Of a stretch of 64,000 bases of DNA, positions 26,823-35,156 are shown piece by piece. The position numbers and the translations under genes are program-made. Source of the DNA: JAVBRD01 sp031548365 (GTDB lineage Bacteria; Bacillota; Clostridia; Christensenellales; UBA1750); NCBI GenBank assembly GCA_031548365.1, contig JAVBRD010000010.1:91666-155665 (forward strand). Direction: 5' to 3'. Each line of letters starts with the position of its first letter. Position 1 is the stretch's first letter. Below the pieces are notes generated by a model, which saw only the letters and a program-made list of their open reading frames with translations, was not told the origin of the DNA and ran no database searches.

Positions 26823-26856
26823 CGAAGAGAGTGGTTAACGCATTCTCTTCTTTTAC
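26823..26856 (+). terminator. Second, similar hairpin terminator
   Basis: AAGAGAGTG and CATTCTCTT pair with one mismatch around GTTAACG, and CTTTT follows on the plus strand. The sequence resembles the hairpin at 26718-26750, as if the element were duplicated. It lies just past the end of the convergent minus-strand gene. Confidence 0.45.
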
Positions 26857-26861
26857 TGGAT

Positions 26862-27491
26862 CTAGTTGAAGCTCAGCGAGTCCACCGCTTGCGCGAGCTG
26901 CCTCTGATGCTGCGCATCGGCCAACCCTAGAACGATGTAGGTGTCTCCGTCCTTGATCAGAGCGCGCCCCACGCCTGCCATGCTCCCGCCGACCTGCGCA
27001 AGCGTCCAGCGTCGCTCAGTCGGTGAAACACGCTCATCCTCCGTGATGGTCAGAGGAAAATCGGCTTGCTCGTTGTACATCACGCCGTACTTAACGAGGA
27101 TATCGTCGGTGGTCATGCCCGGGTACAGCTCGCCGTACTTTGACGCGGTGCGGTGGCATGCGAGCGCTATCCAGTAGTTGTCGTCCCTGAAGGTGTGAAT
27201 GTCCATGAAATACTCAACACCCAACGAATTGCGCGATATCATGTTGTTCGCCGACCCTGGACGCCTCGGAAAGAGCATGGCGTAGTCCTCGGACTGGAGC
27301 ACGTACGTTAGTTCAGGCGAGGGCGTAATCAACGCGGCTTCTGATGGCATATCCGGCCTGTCCGGTGTAAAGAATGTCGCGAGGAGCACCACGAAAGCGA
27401 TGCCGGCAACCATAAAAAACGGACCGAATCCGCCGCCCTTGCGCTGCTGCTTCTGGTATTTCTGAGAAGGCTTCATGCCACGCGTATGCAT
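26862..27491 (-). CDS. Membrane-anchored protein of unknown function
   Basis: 209 residues that I do not recognise. A basic N-terminus (KPSQKYQKQQRKGGG) is followed by one transmembrane helix (residues about 24-42) and then FFTPDRPD, so the remaining 165 residues are probably outside the membrane. That domain has no cysteine cluster or known catalytic motif; it looks mixed alpha/beta and ends with LGLADAQHQRQLAQAVDSL. It starts four bases after the ilvA stop codon, so it is probably in the same operon. The ATG at 27491 lacks a clear ribosome site; the ATG at 27476 is an alternative. Confidence 0.7.
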   Translation of the reverse strand: MHTRGMKPSQKYQKQQRKGGGFGPFFMVAGIAFVVLLATFFTPDRPDMPSEAALITPSPELTYVLQSEDYAMLFPRRPGSANNMISRNSLGVEYFMDIHTFRDDNYWIALACHRTASKYGELYPGMTTDDILVKYGVMYNEQADFPLTITEDERVSPTERRWTLAQVGGSMAGVGRALIKDGDTYIVLGLADAQHQRQLAQAVDSLSFN

Positions 27492-27494
27492 GTG

Positions 27495-28694
27495 TTACAA
27501 GTCCGGTGCGTTGACTTTGTAGCCCGAACGCCTGAGCATATCGCGCAGGCGATAGATATGCCCCATATCCTGCGTCTCAATTTCCAGAACCACTTGCACT
27601 TGGCCCAACGGCATGTCCAATCGGCACCGCTCGTGCACGACGGAGACGATGTTGGCTCCAAGGTCGGCGACTTGATCGAGAAGCGGACCCAACTGGCCCG
27701 GTCTGTCCGCGATACGCACCTCGAGCACGACAAGGCGGCCGGCGCGCCGTAGCCCGCGGTCGATGATGCGGGACAACATGGTGACATCGATATTGCCGCC
27801 CGTGAGCACTGCGACGGTCTTGCCCGTTGGCGCGACTTTACCGACCAGGAGCGCCGCGACGCTGGCCGCACCCGCACCTTCCGATACGACCTTTCCGCGT
27901 TCAAGCAAGTCGAGTATGGTCGCGGCGATCTCATCCTCATCCACGGTGACGATGTCGTCAAGGTACTCCTTGCACATTCCAAGCGTCAGTTCGCCCGGAG
28001 TTTTGACCGCTATTCCGTCCGCGATTGTCGTGGCGGACTGGAGTGTAAGCCGCGCTCCAGCCGCGATGGACGCTTTCATGGATGCCGCGTTCTCCGGCTC
28101 GACACCGATAACGCGCACATCGGGCTTGATGCTCTTGATTGCGAGCGCTATGCCAGAGGCGATGCCTCCCCCGCCGACCGGGACGATCACCGTCTTGACG
28201 TCGGGCATATCTTCGAGGATCTCAAGGCCAACTGTCCCTTGGCCCGCTATGACGAGCGGATCGTCAAACGGGTGGATGAATGTCGCGCCTGACTGCCTGA
28301 CGATCTCCATCGCTTTGGCGTACGCATCGTCATAAACCGATCCATGCAAAACGACCTCCGCGCCATATGAACGCGTGGAGGTAACTTTGTAAAGTGGTGC
28401 GGTCGCGGGCATGACGATCGTCGCTCTAATGCCCAGGAGTTGTGCCGTAAGCGCGACACCCTGTGCGTGGTTGCCTGCCGACGACGCGATAACGCCGCGC
28501 TTTCGTTCATCATCGCTGAGGTTTGAAATTTTGTTGTATGCGCCGCGCAGCTTGAACGAACCCGTTCTTTGCAGGTTTTCGGCCTTGATGTAGACGTCAC
28601 TCCCGGTAAACAACGGGCTTTGTATCAAGTCCGTTCGCCTGATCACCGGTGCCAGCGTCTCACGCGCGCGCTCAATGTCCGCAAGACTCACCAT
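27495..28694 (-). CDS. ilvA: Threonine ammonia-lyase with C-terminal ACT domain
   Basis: Deaminates threonine to 2-oxobutyrate using PLP. The 399-residue protein matches the TIGR01127 type. The PLP lysine is in RTGSFKLRGAYNK, the phosphate loop is VPVGGGGIASG, and a single ACT domain is at about 325-399 (RIADRPGQLGPLLDQVADLG). One ACT domain marks the shorter threonine dehydratase, not the long isoleucine-regulated form. The ATG at 28692-28694 lies six bases after GGGGTG; an ATG two codons earlier abuts that site. Homoserine dehydrogenase is encoded nearby, but the transporter genes lie between them. Confidence 0.93.
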   Translation of the reverse strand: MVSLADIERARETLAPVIRRTDLIQSPLFTGSDVYIKAENLQRTGSFKLRGAYNKISNLSDDERKRGVIASSAGNHAQGVALTAQLLGIRATIVMPATAPLYKVTSTRSYGAEVVLHGSVYDDAYAKAMEIVRQSGATFIHPFDDPLVIAGQGTVGLEILEDMPDVKTVIVPVGGGGIASGIALAIKSIKPDVRVIGVEPENAASMKASIAAGARLTLQSATTIADGIAVKTPGELTLGMCKEYLDDIVTVDEDEIAATILDLLERGKVVSEGAGAASVAALLVGKVAPTGKTVAVLTGGNIDVTMLSRIIDRGLRRAGRLVVLEVRIADRPGQLGPLLDQVADLGANIVSVVHERCRLDMPLGQVQVVLEIETQDMGHIYRLRDMLRRSGYKVNAPDL

Positions 28695-28749
28695 GGGCAT
28701 CACCCCGCCATCAACTGTGTTTTCAGGATAACACAACGGGCATAACGCG

Positions 28750-29892
28750 TCAATCAGTGAGCCGAAGCGCCTCAAGCGGCGCCAGCGCGGCCGCGCGCGA
28801 TGCTGGCCATACGCCGCAGAGCAGCCCGACGGTGACGGTGAGCAGCGCGGCAATGGCCACATCGCCAAAGCCGATGGCGACATCAAGCCCAATGAGCCTT
28901 GACGCGAGCGCCGTAAACCCCACGCCAAGAAGCAGACCAAGCGCGCAGCCGCCCGCAGCGTATCCGAGGGACTCGATGAGGAACTGCTCGCGTATGTCCG
29001 TGTTTTTCGCTCCTATCGCCTTGAGAATGCCGATCTCACGACGCCGTTCGCGAACCGAGACAAGCAAAATGTTCATCACGCCGATGCAACCGGTGAACAT
29101 GCAGATACTCGCGACACTGAGCACAACCAACAAGAAAATGTTCATCACACGGTTCGCGACCGCCGCTTCCTTGACCATGCTCGTTACACGCACGCCGTCC
29201 CGCCCGTTTTGCCTTGATGTGAGCAGCCGCTCGACGAGCGCGGTTGTCTGCTCCGGCGGTCCTCCCGCCTCTACGGAGATCGCGGTGATCGCGCCGCGCC
29301 CGAACGCGCTTGCGTATGTGCTCAGGGGAACATAAACCGTGCCCTCGAACGCGCTCGCCGCAGGATCGGCGATCGCCTGCGGCTCAGCCACGCCGGTGAC
29401 AATGAACATCTGGCCATCCAGCGAAACGCGCGAGCCAACTCCCGCGATTCCCAGCGCCTCTATCGCCTTCTCGTCAACGACTGCCAACCGCTGGTCAGGG
29501 GAGCTGACGAACGCACCCGATACAATGAAGATGTCGTCCATCTCAAACTTGACGGCTTCGCACCCAATCACATGGATATTCGCCGATTTTTGGCCTGTTT
29601 TAGCTTGTGCAGCGTGTGAGCGCGTAGACGATACGGCCGCTCCGCGCACAACAGAACTGATAAGGCGCGCGTCGTCCGGGGTCAGTTCGCCGCCTTCATC
29701 TGCCGAAACCCATACGCGGTTGATGCCCAGTCGATTCAGCTGCGTCTCGATCTCAGCGCGCCCGCCTTTTCCCACAGAGAGCACCGCGATAATCGCGCCG
29801 ATGCCGATGCCCAGACCAACCACCGTCAGCGTGGACCTCACGGGGCTGCTCCACAGGTTGCGCAGAGCGATGCGAGCAAGCTCAAGTCTCAT
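28750..29892 (-). CDS. MacB/FtsX-type ABC transporter permease
   Basis: 380 residues. The N-terminal helix (STLTVVGLGIGIGAIIAVLS) is followed by a MacB-type extracellular domain (about 45-240) and a C-terminal FtsX block of three helices with the QxGxLKAxG-like loop RERRREIGILKAIGAKNTD. Such permeases work as dimers with an ATPase to move or pull on extracytoplasmic substrates, often antimicrobial compounds or lipoproteins. Its neighbour is a HlyD-like adaptor, overlapping by 11 bases, but no ATPase gene is in this cluster. Confidence 0.88.
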   Translation of the reverse strand: MRLELARIALRNLWSSPVRSTLTVVGLGIGIGAIIAVLSVGKGGRAEIETQLNRLGINRVWVSADEGGELTPDDARLISSVVRGAAVSSTRSHAAQAKTGQKSANIHVIGCEAVKFEMDDIFIVSGAFVSSPDQRLAVVDEKAIEALGIAGVGSRVSLDGQMFIVTGVAEPQAIADPAASAFEGTVYVPLSTYASAFGRGAITAISVEAGGPPEQTTALVERLLTSRQNGRDGVRVTSMVKEAAVANRVMNIFLLVVLSVASICMFTGCIGVMNILLVSVRERRREIGILKAIGAKNTDIREQFLIESLGYAAGGCALGLLLGVGFTALASRLIGLDVAIGFGDVAIAALLTVTVGLLCGVWPASRAAALAPLEALRLTD

Positions 29893-30889
29893 CGCGCACC
29901 TCCGTCACGATGATGCGCGTTCCGTTCATAGCGCCTTGCGAAAGGATCACACGCGCTCCGGCAGGGATGCCGCGAACCTCGGCGAACCCGGCCTCCACAT
30001 GGCCGATCCTTACGCCGCGACGGACGGCATAACCGTTTTCGCATACGAGCACGCTGTCGTCACGGAGCGCACCCAACGGCACTGTCACGCCCCGCCGTTC
30101 ACCAGTATCAACCACGCAGTCCACCTGGGCGCCATCGCCAAGACCCGTCACAGGAAGCGAGACATGTGCGATCATGACGGGCGGGCGTGTCAGTGTAAGG
30201 CTGGACACGGTCATCGCGGGTGGCTTGTACGGCGAGAGTTCGTTGATCGTTCCCATGCCGACGATGGCCCCCTCACGGGTGCATAAAACACTCTGTCCAA
30301 CCACGATCCGATCGGTGTCAAAATCTTGAAGCGGCATGGAGACGCGTTCTTCCCTGCCCGTGATCACAGCAAGCGGCGTTCCCGCTGTCACCCACCCGCC
30401 ATCCGATGATAACAACTCTCGCACTACGCCGTCAGCCGGACTTCGCACGCACTCTAAATTCAGTGATTCCGCCGCAGCGCTTGTTCCTGAACCGGCGAGC
30501 AGGACGCTCAGATGCGCAAGCTCTTCGCCAAACGAGTCATCCGCGCCCTGCACAATCCTTTCAATCGCGTCGGACATGCTCGATTGCTGCCTAAACGCGC
30601 CCGCCAGCACAGGTGAACTGACGCGCATCAGCATCTGATCGGTTGACACCGCGTCGCCCGGCCTGACCAGGATCTGCCCTACACGTCCCGCAGTCAGCGC
30701 AGACACGACGTGCGTCTCCTTTCGTTCCACGTTTCCCGTCAACTCAAGCGTGAGTTTGATGTCGCGCTCGGTGGCAATGGCTATTTCTACGCGCGCGGGC
30801 GCATTCACCCAGGCATATGCCACGCAAACGCCGGCGACCGCAAAAAAAAGGAGCGCCGCCGTCAGCGCGAACGCTCTTTTCTTCCTCAT
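29882..30889 (-). CDS. HlyD/RND-type periplasmic adaptor protein
   Basis: 335 residues with an N-terminal membrane anchor (FALTAALLFFAVAGVCVAYA), then barrel-sandwich halves (VSALTAGRVGQILVRPGDAV and VRSPADGVVRELLSSDGGWV), a short helical hairpin between them (about residues 90-130) and beta-barrel domains after. This is the layout of MacA-like adaptors that pair with MacB-type permeases such as the next gene. I start at the ATG at 30887-30889 with GGAGGT seven bases upstream; the frame further up lacks a ribosome site. A 9-base-pair hairpin covers that ribosome site. Confidence 0.85.
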   Translation of the reverse strand: MRKKRAFALTAALLFFAVAGVCVAYAWVNAPARVEIAIATERDIKLTLELTGNVERKETHVVSALTAGRVGQILVRPGDAVSTDQMLMRVSSPVLAGAFRQQSSMSDAIERIVQGADDSFGEELAHLSVLLAGSGTSAAAESLNLECVRSPADGVVRELLSSDGGWVTAGTPLAVITGREERVSMPLQDFDTDRIVVGQSVLCTREGAIVGMGTINELSPYKPPAMTVSSLTLTRPPVMIAHVSLPVTGLGDGAQVDCVVDTGERRGVTVPLGALRDDSVLVCENGYAVRRGVRIGHVEAGFAEVRGIPAGARVILSQGAMNGTRIIVTEVRDET

Positions 30890-30896
30890 TTTCCTC

Positions 30897-30925
30897 ACCT
30901 CCCGCCTATTGTGAGCGCGGGAGGT
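30897..30925 (-). promoter_or_regulatory. Hairpin sequestering the adaptor gene's ribosome site
   Basis: ACCTCCCGC (30917-30925 on the minus strand) pairs perfectly with GCGGGAGGT (30897-30905) over an 11-base loop. The second arm is the Shine-Dalgarno sequence, seven bases before the start codon. It could hold translation low until unfolded, for example by a passing ribosome, protein or ligand. It has no T-run, so it is not a terminator. Confidence 0.5.
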
Positions 30926-30949
30926 CATGCTCATGACGGCCAAATAATG

Positions 30950-32164
30950 TCAGGCGTTTTCATAACGAATGGGCGAACCGAGAACAGGGAGCGTTGAGAG
31001 CGTATGACGAAGCTCGCTGTGCGGCGCTTCATGCGTGATCACCGCAATCTCGCCCGGCGCATCTCCGGCGTCGGGGACGACAATGCGCGCTTCCGGCATG
31101 GCGCTCTCTATGAACGCCTGCGATTCTATTGGCGATCGGAAAAAAAGACGCGTGAGTTCGTCCATCTGGCGATAAGCAGGAAAAATCACCGGCTCCGCGT
31201 CCCATGGGCGGCCACGGAGGCGCGCGCACTCCACAATATCGCCCAGAACGGCGCTCGCGGTCGCTTCTCTGCCTGCGCCGCGCCCGTAGAACATCGCATC
31301 ACCCACGTAGTCGCCATGGAGGATCACCGCGTTGAACACATCGGAAACAACAGCGAGCGGCACTGATGCGGGCAGCATCACCGGGCAGACGCGCCCAAAC
31401 CAGCCACCGTCCGTACACACCGCTTTTGCCACAAGCCGCACCGTGCGGTAGAGTGACTCTGCGAGCTTCATGTCCTGCCGAGTCACACGCGTGATGCCTT
31501 CGCACGGGATGAACGCGTCATCCGCAAGATCTGCGCCAAAGCACAAAGACGCGAGGATCGCGAGCTTTCGCCGCGCGTCATGCCCTTCAACGTCTGCTTC
31601 GGGATTGGCCTCCGCGTACCCAAGTTGTTGCGCCTCGCGCAGCGCGGTCTCAAACGAGGCCGCGCCACCCTGCATTCGTGTAAGGATGTAGTTCGTCGTG
31701 CCGTTGAGTATACCGCCCACCGTGTCAATACGGTTCCCCGAGAGGCAGTGCCGGATGGGCCGGAGCACTGGAATGCCCCCGCAGCAGCTCCCCTCATAAA
31801 GAAAAGACACGCCACGTTTTCTGGCAATTGCTTTGAGCTCCTCGCCGCGCGCGACGACCATGGCCTTGTTGGACGTGACAAAGGACTTCCCCGCCTCAAG
31901 CGCCCGCTTCGCAAACTCGCCGGCGGGCTCCACACCGCCCATGCACTCAGCGACAACACCGATTTCCGGGTCGCCAAGGATGTCCGAAAAATCACTTGTG
32001 AACAGGCCGTGGTAAGGCAAAGCGGAAAAATCCCGCATATCCAGTATTTTTTTGAGAATCACCGTTTCCCCAGCGGCGCGGGAAACGGTATCGGCACGAC
32101 TGAGCATCAGCTCCGCAACACCGGTTCCGACCACGCCATGTCCCAACAGCGCAACCTTGAGCAA
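30950..32164 (-). CDS. hom: Homoserine dehydrogenase
   Basis: Reduces aspartate semialdehyde to homoserine for threonine and methionine synthesis. The 404-residue protein has the NAD(P) loop ALLGHGVVGTGVAELM, the family block GGILNGTTNYILTRM, active-site region EAQQLGYAEANPEADVEGHDARRKLAI and a short C-terminal ACT-like tail. The start is a TTG at 32162-32164; the nearest ribosome-like AAGGGA is about 11 bases upstream, weaker than usual. It lies 31 bases after the sugar kinase gene and 60 bases before the adaptor gene. Confidence 0.95.
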   Translation of the reverse strand: MLKVALLGHGVVGTGVAELMLSRADTVSRAAGETVILKKILDMRDFSALPYHGLFTSDFSDILGDPEIGVVAECMGGVEPAGEFAKRALEAGKSFVTSNKAMVVARGEELKAIARKRGVSFLYEGSCCGGIPVLRPIRHCLSGNRIDTVGGILNGTTNYILTRMQGGAASFETALREAQQLGYAEANPEADVEGHDARRKLAILASLCFGADLADDAFIPCEGITRVTRQDMKLAESLYRTVRLVAKAVCTDGGWFGRVCPVMLPASVPLAVVSDVFNAVILHGDYVGDAMFYGRGAGREATASAVLGDIVECARLRGRPWDAEPVIFPAYRQMDELTRLFFRSPIESQAFIESAMPEARIVVPDAGDAPGEIAVITHEAPHSELRHTLSTLPVLGSPIRYENA

Positions 32165-32195
32165 CCAAGCGCACGTCCCTTCAGTTCGTCAAATC

Positions 32196-33125
32196 TCAGA
32201 TATCCCGAATATTTACGCGCGCATGCATGTCCAAGACCTGCGCGCGCGTGGGAAACTCAGTTCCCGCGAGCATGACCGCGGCAGTTGCCGCCGCGACGCC
32301 CCATCTCAGTATACCGTCGAGCGTTAAATTTTGTTCAATCGCATGGATCATGCCAGCGACCATACTGTCTCCCGCGCCCAGTGTGGACACAACCGTGATG
32401 GGCAGCGCGGGTGCAAAGCATGTGCGTGAGCCATCCGTCAACAGCGCGCCATTCCCGCCCATAGATACCGCCGCAAACCGCACCCCGCGTCCGCAAAGCT
32501 CAAGCGCGGCTTCCTTGATCTCCACAACGCTGCCAAGCTTGCGGCCAACGGCGAGCTCCAGCTCGTACTGATTGGGTTTAATGAGCGATGGCCCTGCCTC
32601 CACACCGCGCATGAGCTTTTCGCCCTCCGCGTCAACGACACAGAAAACGTTGGGATTAGCCGCCTTAGCCGCTGCAATCAGCTCTGCGTAAGTATCAGAG
32701 GCACACCCAGGAGGCAAACTCCCGGTAAACACCAGTACATCGGACGAAAAACGCTCCGCATCTCGGGAAAGCGCGCGCACATCATCCGCGGTCGCGGGCA
32801 CGCCGGGTTCGTTGATTTCGGTGATCACACGATTTGAGCGGTCAAGCAGTTTCGTGTTGACGCGTACTGCGCCTGACAGACGCACACACGCATTCTCAAC
32901 GCCTTCAGCCGCCATGCGGTTCGCGATGAGCTCTCCCCCGCGCTCGTATAAGAACCCAGCCACGCGCGAACGCATGCCAAGGCGCGCGGCCATAATCGCC
33001 ACGTTGACGCCCTTCCCGCTCGGATCCTCACGGATAGCGAGAATGCGGTTCATCCCGCCGTATGTGAATTTGTCTATCTCGACTGTCTTGTCGATGCATG
33101 GGTTCATGCAAAAAGCTGTAACCAT
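32196..33125 (-). CDS. PfkB-family hexose-phosphate kinase (1-phosphofructokinase-like)
   Basis: 309 residues of the ribokinase fold. N-terminal NPCIDKTVEID and GGMNR resemble 1-phosphofructokinase and tagatose-6-phosphate kinase; DPSGKGVNVA is PfkB signature 1 and the anion hole/catalytic Asp is in STLGAGDSMVAG. It phosphorylates a sugar phosphate with ATP. No PTS genes are adjacent, so the precise substrate is open. ATG at 33123-33125 follows GGAGAG, 11 bases after the DUF4846 gene. Confidence 0.87.
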   Translation of the reverse strand: MVTAFCMNPCIDKTVEIDKFTYGGMNRILAIREDPSGKGVNVAIMAARLGMRSRVAGFLYERGGELIANRMAAEGVENACVRLSGAVRVNTKLLDRSNRVITEINEPGVPATADDVRALSRDAERFSSDVLVFTGSLPPGCASDTYAELIAAAKAANPNVFCVVDAEGEKLMRGVEAGPSLIKPNQYELELAVGRKLGSVVEIKEAALELCGRGVRFAAVSMGGNGALLTDGSRTCFAPALPITVVSTLGAGDSMVAGMIHAIEQNLTLDGILRWGVAAATAAVMLAGTEFPTRAQVLDMHARVNIRDI

Positions 33126-33136
33126 TGCGCTCTCCG

Positions 33137-34123
33137 CTACTTGAACTGGACAAACTTGAAATCGTCAAATGTAAACTCGGGCGTCTTGACCGTGGTATCG
33201 GAACTGCTGAGCTGAACCCACGGGCTGATGGAGGCATCCTGAACATTTTTGAGGATGTGCATTTCCTGCGCGGGCTTGAACCCCTGGCCAAGAATGTAAA
33301 GTTTGTCGCCATTTTCATTCTCGCACATGTCCATGATCATCACTACGTGCGACTTGTCCGTCCCGGCATTCTGATAAAGCATCACGCCCGGTGCGAGATC
33401 GGACGCGTCCTCAACATCGGACGCCAACGCCTTGATGGAGTTGTACTGCATCAGCTGCACGAGATACTTCTCGAAGTTCTCCTCGCCTGTTGACTTGGTG
33501 CCGCCCGAAGTAAACGACACCTTGGAACCGTCGACTTTGAGCTTTCTGCCGCTCGCCCATGTCTTCCAATCAAACTTAAAACCGCTTGTAAAGTGGAAAA
33601 CGATGTTGTCCTCCAACCCGTTGGCGTAGAGATACTGGGCGTAGATGCGCTCCACCGACCCCACGGCTTGCTGATGGTTGCGCGTGCCCACGGGCATATC
33701 CACAACCGCTTCATACACGCTGAGTTCTTTTTCTGTGCCATCGTACAGGAGCACGGGCGAGCCATCGGGCTTAAGTGGGAGATCCATGAGATAGCCCACA
33801 ATGCTGCCTGCTTGCCTCAAAGGACGGGTATATCCCGCCGGGGGCGAAAAACGTTCTTTAACCGTCTCTCCATCAGGAAAAATGATCGGCACGGCAACCG
33901 CCGGCGTGGCGCGCGGGGGCGCAGAAGGTGTAGGCGTTGCGACAGCATCACCCGTCGAAGGCGCTGGCGAGAGGACCACCGGCGTCGACGACGCGCTGGG
34001 AGCCGGGCTGGGCGCGCTCGCAGGTTTGCTCATGTTGAGTATGTTGTTGTCAAAGGTGATTCCGGCCCATGCACCCACTAGAACGGAAACAACCAGCATC
34101 AGCGCGTACCATCCACGCTTCAC
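33137..34123 (-). CDS. DUF4846 domain secreted or anchored protein
   Basis: 328 residues. An N-terminal transmembrane anchor (WYALMLVVSVLVGAWAGI) is followed by a Ser/Pro/Thr-rich linker (about 35-80) and a domain beginning near PPAGYTRPLRQAGSIVGYL that matches my memory of DUF4846 (FDWKTWASGRKL and GVMLYQNAGTDKSHVVMIMD are typical). The domain is probably outside the membrane; its function is unknown, though a cysteine-peptidase-like fold has been suggested for related families. Start is GTG at 34121-34123 after GGGGGG. It sits in a long minus-strand operon. Confidence 0.78.
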   Translation of the reverse strand: MKRGWYALMLVVSVLVGAWAGITFDNNILNMSKPASAPSPAPSASSTPVVLSPAPSTGDAVATPTPSAPPRATPAVAVPIIFPDGETVKERFSPPAGYTRPLRQAGSIVGYLMDLPLKPDGSPVLLYDGTEKELSVYEAVVDMPVGTRNHQQAVGSVERIYAQYLYANGLEDNIVFHFTSGFKFDWKTWASGRKLKVDGSKVSFTSGGTKSTGEENFEKYLVQLMQYNSIKALASDVEDASDLAPGVMLYQNAGTDKSHVVMIMDMCENENGDKLYILGQGFKPAQEMHILKNVQDASISPWVQLSSSDTTVKTPEFTFDDFKFVQFK

Positions 34124-34142
34124 AAGGATCCCCCCTTTTTCA

Positions 34143-35048
34143 TTACGGCGAAAACAGTTCAGGCAAGCTTTTCTCCGTGTAAACCAACAATTGCTTTCCA
34201 TCGCTGACACAGCCCATTGTGCCGTCGATATCGGAGCGAAGCACACGCGCACCGGATTTTGAGAGCCTTTCCAGCACCGCCGCGCTGGGCTTAGTCTCAC
34301 CCGTCTCATCGCATGTCACAAACGCGACATTGGGACTGACTTCGCTGAGAAACGCGTCTGTTGTTGATGTTTTTGAGCCATGGTGCCCAACTTTTAGCAC
34401 GTCGGATTTGAGGTTGTGCGCGTCGAGCATATCGGTTTCCTCTTTGCGTTCGGCATCGCCCATCAACAAAAAAGTGCGTTCTCCGTAGGTCGCCCTGATG
34501 ACCAACGAGTTGTCGTTGATCTCCTGATCGTGCTCAAATGGTCCTAGAAATGTGAACTTTGCGTTGCCAAGGCTGAAACAGTCGCCTGGCTCGGGTATTT
34601 GAATCGGCACATTTTTCTTTTTTGCCGCAGACAAGAAATCTTTCCACGAAACAGAGTCGAAATTGACCGGGGATCGATACGCCTGACTGACGTTATAATT
34701 GAGTATTACTGCGTCGAGGGAGCCGACATGGTCTTCGTGTGGATGCGTGCTCACCAGCGCGTCAATCACACGAACGCCGCGTGCGTCCAGAAAATCGACA
34801 ATGAGCGCGGCGTCAGCGTTGTTTCCGCCGTCGATCAGCGCAAAACGACCATCCGCCTCAATCAAAATGCAGTCCGCCTTGCCAACGTTGAGCACATCCA
34901 TCCGGAAACCCCAGTCGCTATCCAAGCGAACCTTGCGCGCATCATCCCACGGCGCGATGCCCGTCAATTCCACAGCGATGAGGCCGGCGAGCGCAACCAA
35001 CATCGCCAGAAAGAAAATCAGACTTTTTTTATGAAAACCGCTTACCAT
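34143..35048 (-). CDS. ComEC/Rec2-type metallo-beta-lactamase-fold hydrolase
   Basis: 301 residues. One N-terminal membrane helix (LIFFLAMLVALAGLIAVELT) anchors a metallo-beta-lactamase domain with THPHEDHVGS as the metal motif and further ligands in LLMGDAERKEE and LKVGHHGSKTS. It resembles the soluble domain of ComEC, which acts on DNA, but lacks the competence membrane channel; many such proteins are found alone in Clostridia. The ATG at 35046-35048 has no good ribosome site. A short frame upstream (35053-35136) does have one and ends five bases before, so coupling is possible. Confidence 0.82.
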   Translation of the reverse strand: MVSGFHKKSLIFFLAMLVALAGLIAVELTGIAPWDDARKVRLDSDWGFRMDVLNVGKADCILIEADGRFALIDGGNNADAALIVDFLDARGVRVIDALVSTHPHEDHVGSLDAVILNYNVSQAYRSPVNFDSVSWKDFLSAAKKKNVPIQIPEPGDCFSLGNAKFTFLGPFEHDQEINDNSLVIRATYGERTFLLMGDAERKEETDMLDAHNLKSDVLKVGHHGSKTSTTDAFLSEVSPNVAFVTCDETGETKPSAAVLERLSKSGARVLRSDIDGTMGCVSDGKQLLVYTEKSLPELFSP

Positions 35049-35052
35049 GCCG

Positions 35053-35136
35053 TTAATTTCGATATGGCATGTATAAAACCCTGCCAACATGCCCAAGATG
35101 ATCGTGATGGAAAATCACACGCGATTTTCTTGTCAC
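35053..35136 (-). CDS. Possible 27-codon leader ORF before the MBL-fold gene
   Basis: A GTG at 35134-35136 follows AGGAGGA and opens a 27-residue frame (beginning MTRKSRVIF) that stops five bases before the next start codon. The following gene itself lacks a ribosome site, so the leader may couple translation. The frame has no known homolog that I can recall; it could also mark a frameshift in the N-terminus of the MBL-fold gene. Confidence 0.3.
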   Translation of the reverse strand: MTRKSRVIFHHDHLGHVGRVLYMPYRN

Positions 35137-35156
35137 TCCTCCTAGTGGGCGAAAGC

